Source: Methylotenera sp.
GTDB taxonomy: Bacteria > Pseudomonadota > Gammaproteobacteria > Burkholderiales > Methylophilaceae
Reading direction: 5' to 3'
Assembly (NCBI GenBank): GCA_009693255.1
Contig: SHXQ01000002.1
Coordinates: 62,001-126,000 of the forward strand
Length of the DNA stretch: 64,000 nt
Positions within the stretch are counted from its first letter, which is position 1. Each line of letters opens with the position of its first letter. The notes beneath the pieces are model-generated. The model was not told the origin of the DNA. It made no database searches and was given only the letters and a program-made list of their open reading frames with translations. The position numbers and the translations under genes were made by a program. Shown piece by piece: positions 8,355 to 18,971 of this stretch.

Positions 8355-9342
8355 TCAAGAACGAATTTATTGAGTTAATGCCGTCCAATCGCACTGTGCT
8401 TGAAGTATTACGGGAAGTGCCCCTAGTGACGATGTGGTGGCACGCTGTCAATACTTACGCAGTAAAGGCTTTATGATTGGATTGGATAATCCGCATTTAA
8501 ATACCGCCCCCGCCCCTACTAACGTGTGCCGACTACATCAAAATTGACATTTAAAGCATAATCCCGCCGAGCTGGCGAATATTTTTGCACGATTTAACCT
8601 ACCCCCAATCCAAATGGCGGCCGAAAAAGTTAAGACCTATCAAGAATTTGAAGTCTGCCAGTATATTGGCTTTCGTTTATTCCAAGGATTTAATTTTTCC
8701 CGCCCTGAAATTTTTACAGAAAAAGTAGTCGACGCGTCATTTGATAGCGTATTGAATATATTAAACAAAGTGAATCAAGAGGCTGATAATAGTGGGATTG
8801 AAATTGGCTTTAAACGTGATGCGGCGCTGTCGTTCAAGCTACTACGTTATATAAACTCGGTAGGATTTGGCCTTTCATGCGAAATTCAGTCGATTAACCA
8901 CGCCTTAACAATTTTAGGCAGAAAACAGCTATACCGATGGCTTACTTTGCTCATGGTGACTGCCGGAGAAAACGCTACATCCCCCGGCACTGATGAAGAC
9001 CTCTATCACGCGCGGGCGCCTTACTGAATTGCGAGGTGAAAGTTACTTTGACAAACATGATAGAGACAACTTATTTATTGTCGGCACATATTCATTATTG
9101 GACGCCATACTGAATATGCCCATGGAAAAAGTATTAGAAAAAATTCAATCACCAAACACAGTGAGTGAAGCGCTATTAACGCACGATGGAATCTATAGCC
9201 CTTCTTGCAACTAGCGCTAGCCTGTGAAGATGCTAACAGTGAGAAAGTTCTCGCATTAGCCGAGTTACTGCAACTTGATGCCAAAAAAGTCAATAAATGC
9301 CATATTTCCGCGCTAGCATGGGTAGAAACTTTAGGCATTTAA
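8355..9342 (+). pseudogene. Degenerate EAL-HDOD signalling protein
   Basis: Pieces in different frames line up with YuxH-type proteins, which have an EAL-like half followed by an HDOD domain. In order they are: FIELMPSNRTVLEVLREVP, DVVARCQYLRSKGFMIGLDN, ADYIKIDI, then a long open stretch from AELANIFARFNLPP through AAEKVKTYQEF, GFRLFQGFNFSRPE and the HDOD core (AALSFKLLRYINSVGF). Next come a shifted piece (GRLTELRG...NLFIVGTYSLLDA) and a last shifted piece (LALACEDANSEKVLALAELL) ending at 9342. At least five frameshifts are needed and the N-terminus is missing. It is a decayed gene, not a sequencing slip. Confidence 0.85.
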
Positions 9343-9370
9343 TTGCTTATTTGTAAATCATTGATTTGAT

Positions 9371-9447
9371 TGGTCGGGACAGCAAGATTCGAACTTGCGA
9401 CCCCATGCCCCCCAGGCATGTACGCTACCAGGCTGCGCTATGCCCCG
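9371..9447 (-). tRNA. tRNA-Pro (anticodon GGG)
   Basis: The 77-base minus-strand cloverleaf has acceptor CGGGGCA paired with TGTCCCG, anticodon stem CATGC/GCATG, loop CTGGGGG (anticodon GGG, reading CCC and CCU), T-arm GCAAG-TTCGAAT-CTTGC, and an encoded CCA end. It sits beside the merR-like and ihfA genes, a common betaproteobacterial order. Confidence 0.95.
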
Positions 9448-9540
9448 AACCGATGTTGCATACAAACGACAACAGGCTGGATTATAACTTAAAAGGGGTT
9501 GCGCTATTAAAAGCACTTGAGAAATAAATTTAGGGAACGG

Positions 9541-9957
9541 CTAATGAACCTGTAGTTCTGGGCGCAATAAATTTAGAATTTCCAACAATTCCACTTTAGC
9601 TGACGCAAAATCATACGCTTGCGTATCACTAGATTGTTTAGCTAACTGATCAGGCGTTTGCCCGGCCTCTACCCTAAGATTACTAGCCACAGGATCATCT
9701 AGACGATTACGGGCCCCGCTAATAGTAAACCCCTGCTCGTAAAGCAACTCACGAATACGACGAATCAACAATACTTCATGATGCTGATAATAACGCCGAT
9801 TGCCACGACGCTTAACAGGCTTGAGCTGAGTAAACTCCTGCTCCCAATATCTGAGCACATGCGGTTTAACGCCGCACAACTCACTCACCTCACCAATGGT
9901 AAAGTAACGCTTAGCTGGGATAGGCGGCAACTGCAATTTTGGAGCGGGTTGACTCAT
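9541..9957 (-). CDS. MerR-family regulator next to ihfA
   Basis: The 138-residue protein has an N-terminal MerR winged helix-turn-helix: YFTIGEVSELCGVKPHVLRY, then WEQEF, then RRGNRRYYQHHEVLLI. A short dimerisation region follows, with no C-terminal cysteine set for metal sensing. This small MerR-like protein is found beside ihfA in many Beta- and Gammaproteobacteria; its targets are not known to me. It starts about 55 bases after the ihfA stop, so the two are probably co-transcribed. Confidence 0.88.
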   Translation of the reverse strand: MSQPAPKLQLPPIPAKRYFTIGEVSELCGVKPHVLRYWEQEFTQLKPVKRRGNRRYYQHHEVLLIRRIRELLYEQGFTISGARNRLDDPVASNLRVEAGQTPDQLAKQSSDTQAYDFASAKVELLEILNLLRPELQVH

Positions 9958-10012
9958 ACTGCATTTTTCTCACTTAGTACTGCGATAGACGCACAATTAG
10001 ACCAATGACCTT

Positions 10013-10318
10013 TTAATTAAGGTAATTAGCTTCGACTTTACCTTTTAACTTCTGACTAGCGTGAAAAGTTACCACACGGCGTGCTGTAATTGGTATTTCT
10101 TCGCCTGTTTTAGGGTTGCGGCCTGGTCGCTCAGATTTTTTACGCAACTCAAAATTACCGAAACCAGATAATTTCACACTACCTCCTGTTTCTAAAGCCA
10201 TGCGAACTTCTTCAAAAAACGCTTCCACCATATCTTTAGCTTCGCGCTTATTCAACCCAACTTGCTCATAGAGTAAATCTGCAAGTTCAGCTTTTGTTAA
10301 TGTCATACTACACTCCAT
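10013..10318 (-). CDS. ihfA: Integration host factor subunit alpha
   Basis: IHF alpha pairs with IHF beta to bend DNA at specific sites and shape promoters and recombination complexes. The 101-residue protein shows the DNABII fold: [38 protein letters not shown], and the minor-groove arm [19 protein letters not shown] with its apical proline. The likely start is the ATG four codons in (MTLTKAEL). It follows pheT as in E. coli, but a hairpin after pheT suggests it also has its own promoter. Confidence 0.95.
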   Translation of the reverse strand: MECSMTLTKAELADLLYEQVGLNKREAKDMVEAFFEEVRMALETGGSVKLSGFGNFELRKKSERPGRNPKTGEEIPITARRVVTFHASQKLKGKVEANYLN

Positions 10319-10423
10319 TTCACTTGTAGCCTTAAAGGCTTTTATAATTCATCAATCATTTACTTGCAACGGCTTATGATTCCCTTAACTACAACAAATA
10401 TTAGCCATTCATAATCGCCAAAA

Positions 10424-10441
10424 CCCCACTAGTTTAGTGGG
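10424..10441 (-). terminator. Hairpin after pheT
   Basis: CCCACTA-GTT-TAGTGGG (10425-10441) directly abuts the pheT stop codon. Read on the minus strand it is followed by GTTTT, a short U-run, so termination may be partial and allow some read-through into ihfA. Confidence 0.55.
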
Positions 10442-12820
10442 CTAATTTCTAAGAATTGCGCTGAAATGATTTTGTAGTAATTTTAGCAGATTTTCGATGG
10501 CTGTGTCCGCATCGCTATCTGTCAAAGTTCTTTGAGTATCATGCATAAGTATTGATAATGCAAGGCTTTTTTTATTCTCAGCGATACCTGGACCTTGGTA
10601 GATATCAAATAATGCAACTTCAGTAATTAGCGAAATATTGGCCGATTTTATCGTGCGCAATACAATATCTACCGCAATACTTTCATCTAACACCACCGCC
10701 AAATCTCGCCGCAATGGTAAGAATTTAGAAACCTCTTGGTAGGCTGGCAATTGGCGAGCCAATATCGCTTCCGTACTTAACTCAAATAGAAAGGTGCTTT
10801 TGCTTAAGCTGTAATGCTGTTGCCATTTAGGGTGCAACTTACCCAACCAACCGATCGCTTTGCCATTGCGTAAAATGCGCGCGGATTGACCGGGGTGCAA
10901 AGCGGTATGTTCCGCCTTCTCATAGACCACTTGGTCTGATACTGTCCCTAGCAAGGCCTCTACATGGGCTTTAACTTCAAAGAAGTCAATATCAGCGCTA
11001 GCTACGCCCCATTGTTCAGGCTTAGCACTGCCGTACGCCAGTCCAGAAATACGCGTTTCCTCAACATAGGCAGCACCCTGTTGCTGGTAAACCGCACCCA
11101 CTTCAAATAGATACGCGCGGTCTTGCTTACGATTCAGGTTATAACTTAAGGTGTCTAACAATCCACCCCATAAACCAGTACGCATGACACTTAGATTGCT
11201 CGCAATTGGATTTTTAAGTTTTATCGGATGGGTATTACCTAATAAATCGCGCTCCCAATTTTCATCAACAAAGCTGTAGCCAATAATCTCTTGATAACCC
11301 GCGGCGACTAAATAATCGCGCAACTTATTTTGATGCAAGCTAGTTTCAGTGGCCGGCAATAGCGCTAAGGCAGCTACCGGCGCAATCGCTGGGATATGGT
11401 CGTAACCATGTAAGCGCGCCACTTCTTCAATTAAATCTTCTTCTATACTAATGTCAAAGCGATAGCTTGGTGGCGCCACTACAAAGACTTCATTCGCCAC
11501 AGTAAATGAAAAATCGAGCTGGGTTAATAGCTTGTCCACATCCGCTTGCGTTAACGGAATGCCGAGCACAGACACCAGGCGTGCTAACCTTAATTGAACT
11601 GGGGCACGCTCTGGTAACGTGGCAATCACTTCAGTTACTGGGCCGGCTAGGCCGCCGCAGATTTGTTTAATCAGTATCGTGGCATATTCCAGCGCATTGC
11701 GGGTATTGCCGAAATCTACGCCACGCTCAAAGCGGTAAGATGAATCAGTACTTAATCCAATTCTGCGAGATTTTCCGGCGATGACTGAGGGTGAGAAAAA
11801 AACACTTTCTAAGAAAATATTCGTAGTGTCGCTACCTACCGAAGTTGATTTTCCACCCATAATTCCGGCTAAGGCCAGCGCACCCTGGCTATCTGCAATG
11901 ACCAAGTCATCGACCTTAAGTGCGACTTCCTGATCATTTAGCAATAGTAAGCTTTCATTCGCTTGGGCAAAGCGTACCTTGATATCCCCGCTTAATTTAG
12001 ATGCATCAAAGGCATGCATAGGCTGACCCAATTGCAAGAGCACATAGTTGGTAATATCCACCACCGCACCGATACTGCGTAAGCCACTACGCTCTAGGCG
12101 TCTAAGCATCCAATCTGGCGTGCTCGCTTGCGCATTAATGCCTGTCACTAAACGGCCACAGTAGCGTGGGCAGGCCTCAGGCTGAGCCACAACGACAGCC
12201 TTAGTCTCTTTAGTATCGGCGGCCACCGCAGTAATCGCTTCAAACTGGGTGGTCGCGCCGGTAATGGCGGCAACATCACGCGCAATACCGGTAATACTGA
12301 GGCAGTCGCTGCGATTAGGCGTAAGCTTTAGGGTGAGCAGATGATCATCTAAATCTAAATGCTGACGTATATCTTGCCCAACCAAGGCATTAGCCGCCAA
12401 CTCTAATAAACCTGTGGCCTCAGCGCTTAAACCAAGTTCTTTAGACGAACACATCATGCCAAAAGATTCCACGCCACGCACTTTGGCTTCTTTAATCGAG
12501 AAGCCAGGCAACTCGGCACCAACTAAGGCGCAAGGTGCTAATAAGCCAGGTCGGGCATTAGGTGCGCCGCAGACGATTTGTAAAGGCTGATTTTTACCGT
12601 TGACAATATGGCCCACATCTACAGAACACACTTGTAAACGATCCGCATCTGGATGTTTACTGGTGGTGAGTATTTTTCCGACAACGACCTTAGTAAAGGC
12701 GGCAGCCACCGGCTGCATCTCTTCCACCTCGAGACCAGCCATCGTCAAGGCGTGATTTAAAGCCTGACTATCTAAGTCAGTATTTACTAGGCTGCGTAAC
12801 CAATTTTCTGAAAACTGCAT
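10442..12820 (-). CDS. pheT: Phenylalanine--tRNA ligase beta subunit
   Basis: The 792-residue beta subunit of the alpha2-beta2 enzyme charges tRNA-Phe together with PheS. It has an N-terminal EMAP/tRNA-binding domain (about 40-150, VVGKILTTSKHPDADRLQVC), B3/B4 editing domain sequence (YCGRLVTGI, NRSDCLSITGIARD), B5 (about 400-475), and a C-terminal ferredoxin-fold anticodon-binding domain (LPLRRDLAVVLDES). It follows pheS by 53 bases on the same transcript. Confidence 0.97.
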   Translation of the reverse strand: MQFSENWLRSLVNTDLDSQALNHALTMAGLEVEEMQPVAAAFTKVVVGKILTTSKHPDADRLQVCSVDVGHIVNGKNQPLQIVCGAPNARPGLLAPCALVGAELPGFSIKEAKVRGVESFGMMCSSKELGLSAEATGLLELAANALVGQDIRQHLDLDDHLLTLKLTPNRSDCLSITGIARDVAAITGATTQFEAITAVAADTKETKAVVVAQPEACPRYCGRLVTGINAQASTPDWMLRRLERSGLRSIGAVVDITNYVLLQLGQPMHAFDASKLSGDIKVRFAQANESLLLLNDQEVALKVDDLVIADSQGALALAGIMGGKSTSVGSDTTNIFLESVFFSPSVIAGKSRRIGLSTDSSYRFERGVDFGNTRNALEYATILIKQICGGLAGPVTEVIATLPERAPVQLRLARLVSVLGIPLTQADVDKLLTQLDFSFTVANEVFVVAPPSYRFDISIEEDLIEEVARLHGYDHIPAIAPVAALALLPATETSLHQNKLRDYLVAAGYQEIIGYSFVDENWERDLLGNTHPIKLKNPIASNLSVMRTGLWGGLLDTLSYNLNRKQDRAYLFEVGAVYQQQGAAYVEETRISGLAYGSAKPEQWGVASADIDFFEVKAHVEALLGTVSDQVVYEKAEHTALHPGQSARILRNGKAIGWLGKLHPKWQQHYSLSKSTFLFELSTEAILARQLPAYQEVSKFLPLRRDLAVVLDESIAVDIVLRTIKSANISLITEVALFDIYQGPGIAENKKSLALSILMHDTQRTLTDSDADTAIENLLKLLQNHFSAILRN

Positions 12821-12873
12821 AATGCGGGGATGACCTTAATTGTGTAAATTAAACGTAAAATTGAACGGATCGC

Positions 12874-13920
<1,047 letters not shown>

Positions 13921-13958
13921 TCAATGCAGTAAATTTTATAATGTATTGATTTTACTAT

Positions 13959-13989
13959 AAAAAAAAGAGGCCGAAGCCTCTTTTTTTTA
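13959..13989 (-). terminator. Intrinsic terminator after rplT
   Basis: AAAAAAGAGGC-CGAA-GCCTCTTTTTT forms an 11-bp stem with a CGAA tetraloop and runs of A and T on both sides, so it can work in either direction. It ends the thrS-infC-rpmI-rplT transcript, 12 bases beyond the rplT stop. Confidence 0.9.
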
Positions 13990-14000
13990 TTTTTCTGCAA

Positions 14001-14360
14001 TTAAGCGGCTAAAGCTGTTTTTGACATTTCAACAAATTGTGCAAATGCTGCTTTATCAAATACGGCTAAATCTGCCAATACTTTACGATCCACTTCAATC
14101 GCTGCTTTTTTCAAGCCATGCATGAAGCGACTGTAAGTCAAACCACACTCACGTGCACCCGCATTGATACGTGCAATCCATAAGGTACGGAATTGACGTT
14201 TCTTTTGACGGCGATCACGGTAAGCGTATTGACCCGCTTTCATTACCGCTTGCTTGGCAACGCGGTAAACGTTTTTACGACGACCGCGGTAACCCTTAGC
14301 GGCTTTTAATACTTTCTTGTGTCTAGCGCGAGCAATGACACCACGTTTTACTCTAGGCAT
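14001..14360 (-). CDS. rplT: 50S ribosomal protein L20
   Basis: L20 is an early assembly protein of the large subunit and binds 23S rRNA. The 119-residue protein begins [19 protein letters not shown] and contains [17 protein letters not shown] and [19 protein letters not shown], all conserved. In other bacteria L20 represses rpmI-rplT translation; I could not identify the operator here. It starts 10 bases after rpmI. Confidence 0.98.
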   Translation of the reverse strand: MPRVKRGVIARARHKKVLKAAKGYRGRRKNVYRVAKQAVMKAGQYAYRDRRQKKRQFRTLWIARINAGARECGLTYSRFMHGLKKAAIEVDRKVLADLAVFDKAAFAQFVEMSKTALAA

Positions 14361-14370
14361 ATCGGTCTCC

Positions 14371-14568
14371 TTATCGTGTTGGCATCATTGCGCGAACGCG
14401 TTTGACGTCTGTTGGTGAGATGATCGCCGTGCCGCGTAATTTACGCTTTTGCTTGGTGGTCTTTTTCGTTAGGATGTGGCGTAAGTGAGAGTGCGTACGT
14501 TTCACTTTACCATTACCCAAGAACTTGAAGCGCTTTTTAGCGCCACTCTTGGTTTTCATTTTTGGCAT
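14371..14568 (-). CDS. rpmI: 50S ribosomal protein L35
   Basis: This 65-residue, very basic protein of the large subunit begins [20 protein letters not shown] and contains the L35 pattern [19 protein letters not shown]. It lies between infC and rplT in the standard order. The 117-base gap after infC is where an L20-dependent leader could sit, but no specific structure can be claimed from reading alone. A Shine-Dalgarno AAGGAG lies about 7 bases before the ATG. Confidence 0.97.
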   Translation of the reverse strand: MPKMKTKSGAKKRFKFLGNGKVKRTHSHLRHILTKKTTKQKRKLRGTAIISPTDVKRVRAMMPTR

Positions 14569-14685
14569 TTTGTTCTCCTTGAACTTTAGTTATGAGTGCT
14601 TAGGCATGCCGTTAAGCCGTATCACTCGAAATCTTTACTACTAAACAACACTACTACTTTTAAATAAGCTGCTACCCTGCTTTAC

Positions 14686-15207
14686 TTAACTCTTTTTTGG
14701 CGGCCCTAAAACCATCACCATTTGGCGGCCTTCCATCTTTGGAAACTGCTCGACCACTGCTACGTCTTTGGTATCAGCCTCTACTCGTCTAAGTAGTGCC
14801 AAACCGAATTCTTGGTGCGTAATTTCACGACCTCTAAAGCGTAACGTAATTTTTGCCTTATCTCCATCTTGGATAAAGCGAATTATATTACGTACTTTAA
14901 TGGCGTAATCGCCGTCATCTGTACCCGGGCGAAACTTAATTTCTTTAATCACTACTTGCTTTTGTTTAAGCTTAACTTCATGCTGTTTTTTGCTTTCGGC
15001 ATATTTAAACTTACCGTAATCTAATAATCTGCACACTGGCGGTACGGCATTAGGTGCAATTTCCACAAGATCTATATCTGCTTCTTCTGCTTTTGCAAAT
15101 GCCTCCGTTAACGACATAATGCCTAATGGTTCACCTTCTATACCTACCAAACGAACTTGCGATCCGGTAATGTCGCCATTAATTCGTGTTTCTTTGTCCT
15201 GTGCTAT
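14686..15207 (-). CDS. infC: Translation initiation factor IF-3, AUA start
   Basis: IF-3 prevents premature 30S-50S joining and checks start codon choice. No ATG, GTG or TTG gives a full N-terminus; the TTG at 15150 would remove the conserved [13 protein letters not shown] block. In frame upstream lies ATA (15205-15207) with GGAG 8 bases before it, giving 173 residues beginning (M)[12 protein letters not shown]. Rare AUA/AUU starts are the known means by which infC represses itself, because IF-3 rejects non-standard starts. Downstream motifs [28 protein letters not shown] and [10 protein letters not shown] are standard. Confidence 0.93.
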   Translation of the reverse strand: MAQDKETRINGDITGSQVRLVGIEGEPLGIMSLTEAFAKAEEADIDLVEIAPNAVPPVCRLLDYGKFKYAESKKQHEVKLKQKQVVIKEIKFRPGTDDGDYAIKVRNIIRFIQDGDKAKITLRFRGREITHQEFGLALLRRVEADTKDVAVVEQFPKMEGRQMVMVLGPPKKS

Positions 15208-15276
15208 ATCAAATTCTCCAAATAGTTAAGCCGCGCATTTTCAGAAATCACTTAAGGTGAGTCTTAATAACCTCCT

Positions 15277-17193
15277 TTAAGTAAAGCTAAACCTAGTTTC
15301 AACCTCTGCTTTTAAGCGTTCAATTAACGCTGCAATCGGCATAGAACCTAAGTCTTCGCCCTTTCTGGTACGCACGGCTACATGTCCTGTTTGCATCTCA
15401 CGCTCACCTGCAACTAACAAGTAAGGCATTTTTTGCATACTATGTTCGCGTATTTTATAGGTTATCTTCTCATTTCTCAAGTCAAATTCGCACCGAATGC
15501 CATTTTTCTTTAGCATTTCAACTACTTGGCGCACGTAATCTGCTTGATTTTCAGAAATATTCAGTACCATCACTTGCACAGGCGCTAACCAAAGTGGCAT
15601 CGCGCCAGCATAGTGCTCAATCAAAATACCAATGAAACGCTCCATCGAACCAACAATGGCGCGGTGCAGCATCACAGGGCGTTTACGGCTATTATCTTCA
15701 GCCACGTATTCTGCCCCTAAACGCTCAGGCAAATTAGGGTCTAACTGAATGGTGCCACACTGCCACAATCGACCCAATGAATCCTTAAGGGTAAATTCAA
15801 TTTTAGGGCCATAAAATGCACCCTCTCCTGGCTGATATTCGAAATCAAGATTATTTAATTTCAGGGCATTGGCCAATGATGTTTCTGCCATATCCCAGTC
15901 TGCATCTGTACCTATACGCTTTTCGGGACGGGTAGAGAGCTTCACCAACACATCATTAAAACCAAAATCTCCGTAGGCCTTGTAGAGCATTGTAATGAAA
16001 TCAGCCACTTCTGCTTCAACTTGATCTTCTGTACAAAATATATGTGCATCATCTTGGGTAAAGCCGCGCACGCGCATTAATCCATGCAATGACCCTGAAG
16101 GCTCGTTACGATGACATGAACCAAACTCGGCCAAACGTAAGGGTAAATCGCGATAACTATGCAAACTGCTATTAAAGATTTGTACGTGTCCTGGGCAGTT
16201 CATCGGCTTCACTGCGTAATCCCGACTTTCTGAGGAGGTAACGAACATGCCTTCGCGATAATTTTGCCAGTGCCCAGACTTCTCCCACAAAGTTTTATCC
16301 ATAATGGTGGGTGTACGTACTTCTTGGTAATTGTAGTCACGAAACATTTTGCGCATATACTGCTCAACTTCTTGCCAAATGCTCCAGCCACGGGGATGCC
16401 AGAACACCATACCCGGTGCATCATCTTGCATATGGAAGTAGTCTAACTGCTTACCTAACTTACGGTGATCACGCTTTTCAGCTTCTTCAAGCTGAAATAA
16501 ATAAGCCTCTAACTCTTCTTTGTTACGCCAAGCCGTGCCGTAAACGCGTTGCAACATTTCGTTATTACTGTCCCCACGCCAATAAGCACCCGCCAACTTC
16601 ATCAGCTTAAATGCTTTGAGCTTGCCTGTATTTGGCACATGAGGGCCACGACAAAGATCGGTAAAGCTGCCTTCTGTATAGAGTGAAACGTCTTCACCAG
16701 CAGGAATGCTAGCAATAATTTCAGCTTTATAATGCTCATTGACGGATTTGAAGTAGCTGACCGCTTCATCACGCGGCAATACTTGCCGTGTCACCAACTC
16801 ATCTTTCTTAGCCAACTCAACCATTTTCTTTTCAATGGCAATTAAATCTTCAGGGGTAAATGGGCGTTTGTAAGAAAAATCATAGAAAAACCCATTTTCA
16901 ATCACAGGGCCTATGGTCACCTGCGCATCGGGAAATAGTTCTTTGACCGCGTAAGCCAATAAGTGCGCAGTTGAATGACGAATAACATCAATGCCTTCAG
17001 AATTTTTGTCAGTAATAATCGCCAACTCTGCATTTTGCGTAATGAGATAAGAAGTATCAACCAGCACCCCATCCACTTTACCCGCCAACGCCGCTTTAGC
17101 TAAGCCAGCGCCAATATTCATAGCAACCTCAGCCACAGTTACAGGCGCATCAAAACTTCGTTCAGAGCCATCAGGCAAGCGTATTACTGGCAT
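15277..17193 (-). CDS. thrS: Threonine--tRNA ligase
   Basis: This 638-residue enzyme has a TGS domain (about 1-60, [14 protein letters not shown]) and an editing domain with [20 protein letters not shown]. Its class II core includes the zinc-site NCPGHVQIF and motif 2 around [16 protein letters not shown], and it ends in an anticodon-binding domain ([11 protein letters not shown]). The frame is open for 40 more codons upstream, but those run through the tRNA-Val gene, so the ATG at 17193 with an upstream GAGAGAAG is chosen. It heads the thrS-infC-rpmI-rplT operon. Confidence 0.97.
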   Translation of the reverse strand: MPVIRLPDGSERSFDAPVTVAEVAMNIGAGLAKAALAGKVDGVLVDTSYLITQNAELAIITDKNSEGIDVIRHSTAHLLAYAVKELFPDAQVTIGPVIENGFFYDFSYKRPFTPEDLIAIEKKMVELAKKDELVTRQVLPRDEAVSYFKSVNEHYKAEIIASIPAGEDVSLYTEGSFTDLCRGPHVPNTGKLKAFKLMKLAGAYWRGDSNNEMLQRVYGTAWRNKEELEAYLFQLEEAEKRDHRKLGKQLDYFHMQDDAPGMVFWHPRGWSIWQEVEQYMRKMFRDYNYQEVRTPTIMDKTLWEKSGHWQNYREGMFVTSSESRDYAVKPMNCPGHVQIFNSSLHSYRDLPLRLAEFGSCHRNEPSGSLHGLMRVRGFTQDDAHIFCTEDQVEAEVADFITMLYKAYGDFGFNDVLVKLSTRPEKRIGTDADWDMAETSLANALKLNNLDFEYQPGEGAFYGPKIEFTLKDSLGRLWQCGTIQLDPNLPERLGAEYVAEDNSRKRPVMLHRAIVGSMERFIGILIEHYAGAMPLWLAPVQVMVLNISENQADYVRQVVEMLKKNGIRCEFDLRNEKITYKIREHSMQKMPYLLVAGEREMQTGHVAVRTRKGEDLGSMPIAALIERLKAEVETRFSFT

Positions 17194-17251
17194 ATATCTT
17201 CTCTCAAAAACAACAAAAGCCACAATGGTCAGCATGCGGCTTCTAAATATT

Positions 17252-17328
17252 TGGTAGGCAGTACCAGATTCGAACTGGTGACCTCTTGGATGTCGACCAA
17301 GCGCTCTAACCAACTGAGCTAACCGCCT
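17252..17328 (-). tRNA. tRNA-Val (anticodon GAC) with C at position 33
   Basis: The 77-base cloverleaf has acceptor AGGCGGT/ACTGCCT, D-arm GCTC-AGTTGGTTA-GAGC, anticodon stem CTTGG/CCAAG, T-arm ACCAG-TTCGAAT-CTGGT, and an encoded CCA. The 7-base anticodon loop reads TCGACAT, so the anticodon is GAC, but position 33 is C instead of the nearly universal U. It lies just upstream of thrS and may share its transcript. Confidence 0.85.
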
Positions 17329-17437
17329 GAATTTTGAATTGTTGATTACGCTAAACGTTTTATATTAAAACTTAAGCATAAATTCAAACAGAGCAGAATT
17401 TTAGCTGATTGTGGCCTTACGCGCAAACGACAAACGC

Positions 17438-17443
17438 TATAAT
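17438..17443 (+). promoter_or_regulatory. candidate -10 box, possibly leaderless start
   Basis: A perfect TATAAT ends 6 bases before the ATG of the 2OG oxygenase gene. Transcription from it would start at or next to the start codon, giving a leaderless mRNA. No strong -35 box is seen at normal spacing. Confidence 0.35.
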
Positions 17444-17449
17444 AGCTAG

Positions 17450-18091
17450 ATGATCCCTCAATATTTTTCACACGGCCTAGAAGATCAACTCAATAAAATC
17501 ACAACGCATGGTTTTTGTGTCACGGAAAACTTCCTCACGCCAGCTACAGTGTTAGCCTTAGCCAACGAAATCACCATGTTAAATAATGCTGCGCATATGC
17601 ATGATGCTGGCACAGGGCAATCGAAAATAACCGTCAATAAACAGTTGCGTGGCGATTCTATTTATTGGCTTAATGCGGCCAATTCAAGCGTTGCGCAGCA
17701 AACTTACTTAGCTCAAATGGAGGGCTTACGGCACGCGCTCAATCAGCATTTATATTTAGGTCTATTTGCACTAGAAAGCCATATGGCGCTTTACCCTGTT
17801 GGTAGTGGTTATCAAAAACACCTTGATCGATTTAAGACCAATAAGATTAAATCTAATGACCAAGCTGTGCGCCAAATCAGCTGTATTTTATACTTAAACC
17901 AAAACTGGTTAGAAGAATATGGTGGTCATTTACGACTTTACCTTAATGACGACGATGAAACTGAACATCTTGATATCGCACCTATGGGTGGCAGATTAGT
18001 CCTGTTCTTATCAGACACTTTTTACCATGAAGTATTGCCCGCCAGCCGAATTAGAAAAAGCCTAACAGGCTGGTTTTTAACGCGTGGATAG
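17450..18091 (+). CDS. 2-oxoglutarate/Fe(II)-dependent oxygenase
   Basis: The 213-residue protein matches the prolyl-4-hydroxylase-like/SM-20 group. Iron ligands are the HxD in YQKHLDRF and the distal His in TFYHEVLPA. The Arg of IRKSLTGWF should bind the 2-oxoglutarate carboxylate. The usual double-stranded beta-helix strands (ISCILYLNQNW, GGHLRLYL) lie between. The substrate is not deducible. It is the only plus-strand gene in this part and its 3' end overlaps the convergent SDR gene by 15 bases. Confidence 0.87.
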   Translation: MIPQYFSHGLEDQLNKITTHGFCVTENFLTPATVLALANEITMLNNAAHMHDAGTGQSKITVNKQLRGDSIYWLNAANSSVAQQTYLAQMEGLRHALNQHLYLGLFALESHMALYPVGSGYQKHLDRFKTNKIKSNDQAVRQISCILYLNQNWLEEYGGHLRLYLNDDDETEHLDIAPMGGRLVLFLSDTFYHEVLPASRIRKSLTGWFLTRG

Positions 18092-18952
18092 GCCTAACAA
18101 CAATGCCTGATAGCCGGTTTGGTAATCTGGATATTGCAAGGTAAATCCTGTTGCCAACATGGCTTTATTGCTCAAACGCTTACCACATTCAATTGGTGGG
18201 TTGATCTGATCAATAGCGCTGACATGCGATTGATCGGCAATCCAGTTCAACACTTCATATTGCGGCACTGGTTTTGAATCAGTCACAATATAGCAAGAAC
18301 GGGTAACTACATTGCCCGAAACTACCGGTGCCACTAACGCCTTCATGGCTAAGAAGACAATGAATGCCGCCGCGTCATCCCGGTGTATACGATTGGTCCA
18401 ACTATTTTTCAATGGCCAATTTTCAGGTGATTGTGCCAGCATAATCATCCGCAACCTACCTAGCCCGTAAATACCAGAAAGCCTTAACACCGTATTGTTG
18501 CAGGCCAAACATTTAAGCAAGCCTTCCGCTTCTAACAAACGTTTACCACCAAAATCAGCTGGGATAGCCACATCAGTTTCATCTAACAATGCATCTGTAT
18601 GTTGTTCAGGCGATGATCCATATACCCGCGTGCTAGAAACAAAAAATACATGTTTTAGATTTGAATTTTCTGACTGCGTTGCCAGCACCTGACGCAAGCC
18701 ATCAACATATTGCGCTTTATATTGCGCATCAGTCTGGCCGTTAGCCGCCACACAATAAATGACTATTTTAGGTTGGATTATCTTAAGCGGCGCTAAGCTT
18801 GCTGCTTGCGTGACATCCGCTTGAATAATCGTGACACCATCCAGCTTACGAGGACTGCGCCTAAGGCCTATCGTTTGAACACCAAATTTCACCAACTGAC
18901 TTGCAATCGCGCCGCCTAAGTCCCCACAACCGACAATTAAGACCTCCACCAC
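18077..18952 (-). CDS. NAD(P)-dependent epimerase/SDR-like protein
   Basis: The 291-residue protein opens with a Rossmann motif VLIVGCGDLGGAIASQL and has a Thr/Ser-rich strand with VSSTRVYGS, then LEAEGLL and LRLSGIYGLGR. These resemble atypical extended SDRs of the YeeZ type. The canonical YxxxK is not obvious; FGGKRLLEAE stands in that region, so catalysis is uncertain. It follows the NUDIX gene by 20 bases and may be read from the end of the nuo transcript. Confidence 0.8.
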   Translation of the reverse strand: MVEVLIVGCGDLGGAIASQLVKFGVQTIGLRRSPRKLDGVTIIQADVTQAASLAPLKIIQPKIVIYCVAANGQTDAQYKAQYVDGLRQVLATQSENSNLKHVFFVSSTRVYGSSPEQHTDALLDETDVAIPADFGGKRLLEAEGLLKCLACNNTVLRLSGIYGLGRLRMIMLAQSPENWPLKNSWTNRIHRDDAAAFIVFLAMKALVAPVVSGNVVTRSCYIVTDSKPVPQYEVLNWIADQSHVSAIDQINPPIECGKRLSNKAMLATGFTLQYPDYQTGYQALLLGLSTR

Positions 18953-18971
18953 AACTGTTCACTTAGGTGCG

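Noticed and set aside
17194..17313. 40-codon N-terminal extension of thrS
   Set aside because: It is the translation of the tRNA-Val gene and its flank. The conserved TGS domain begins at the ATG at 17193, which has its own ribosome binding site.
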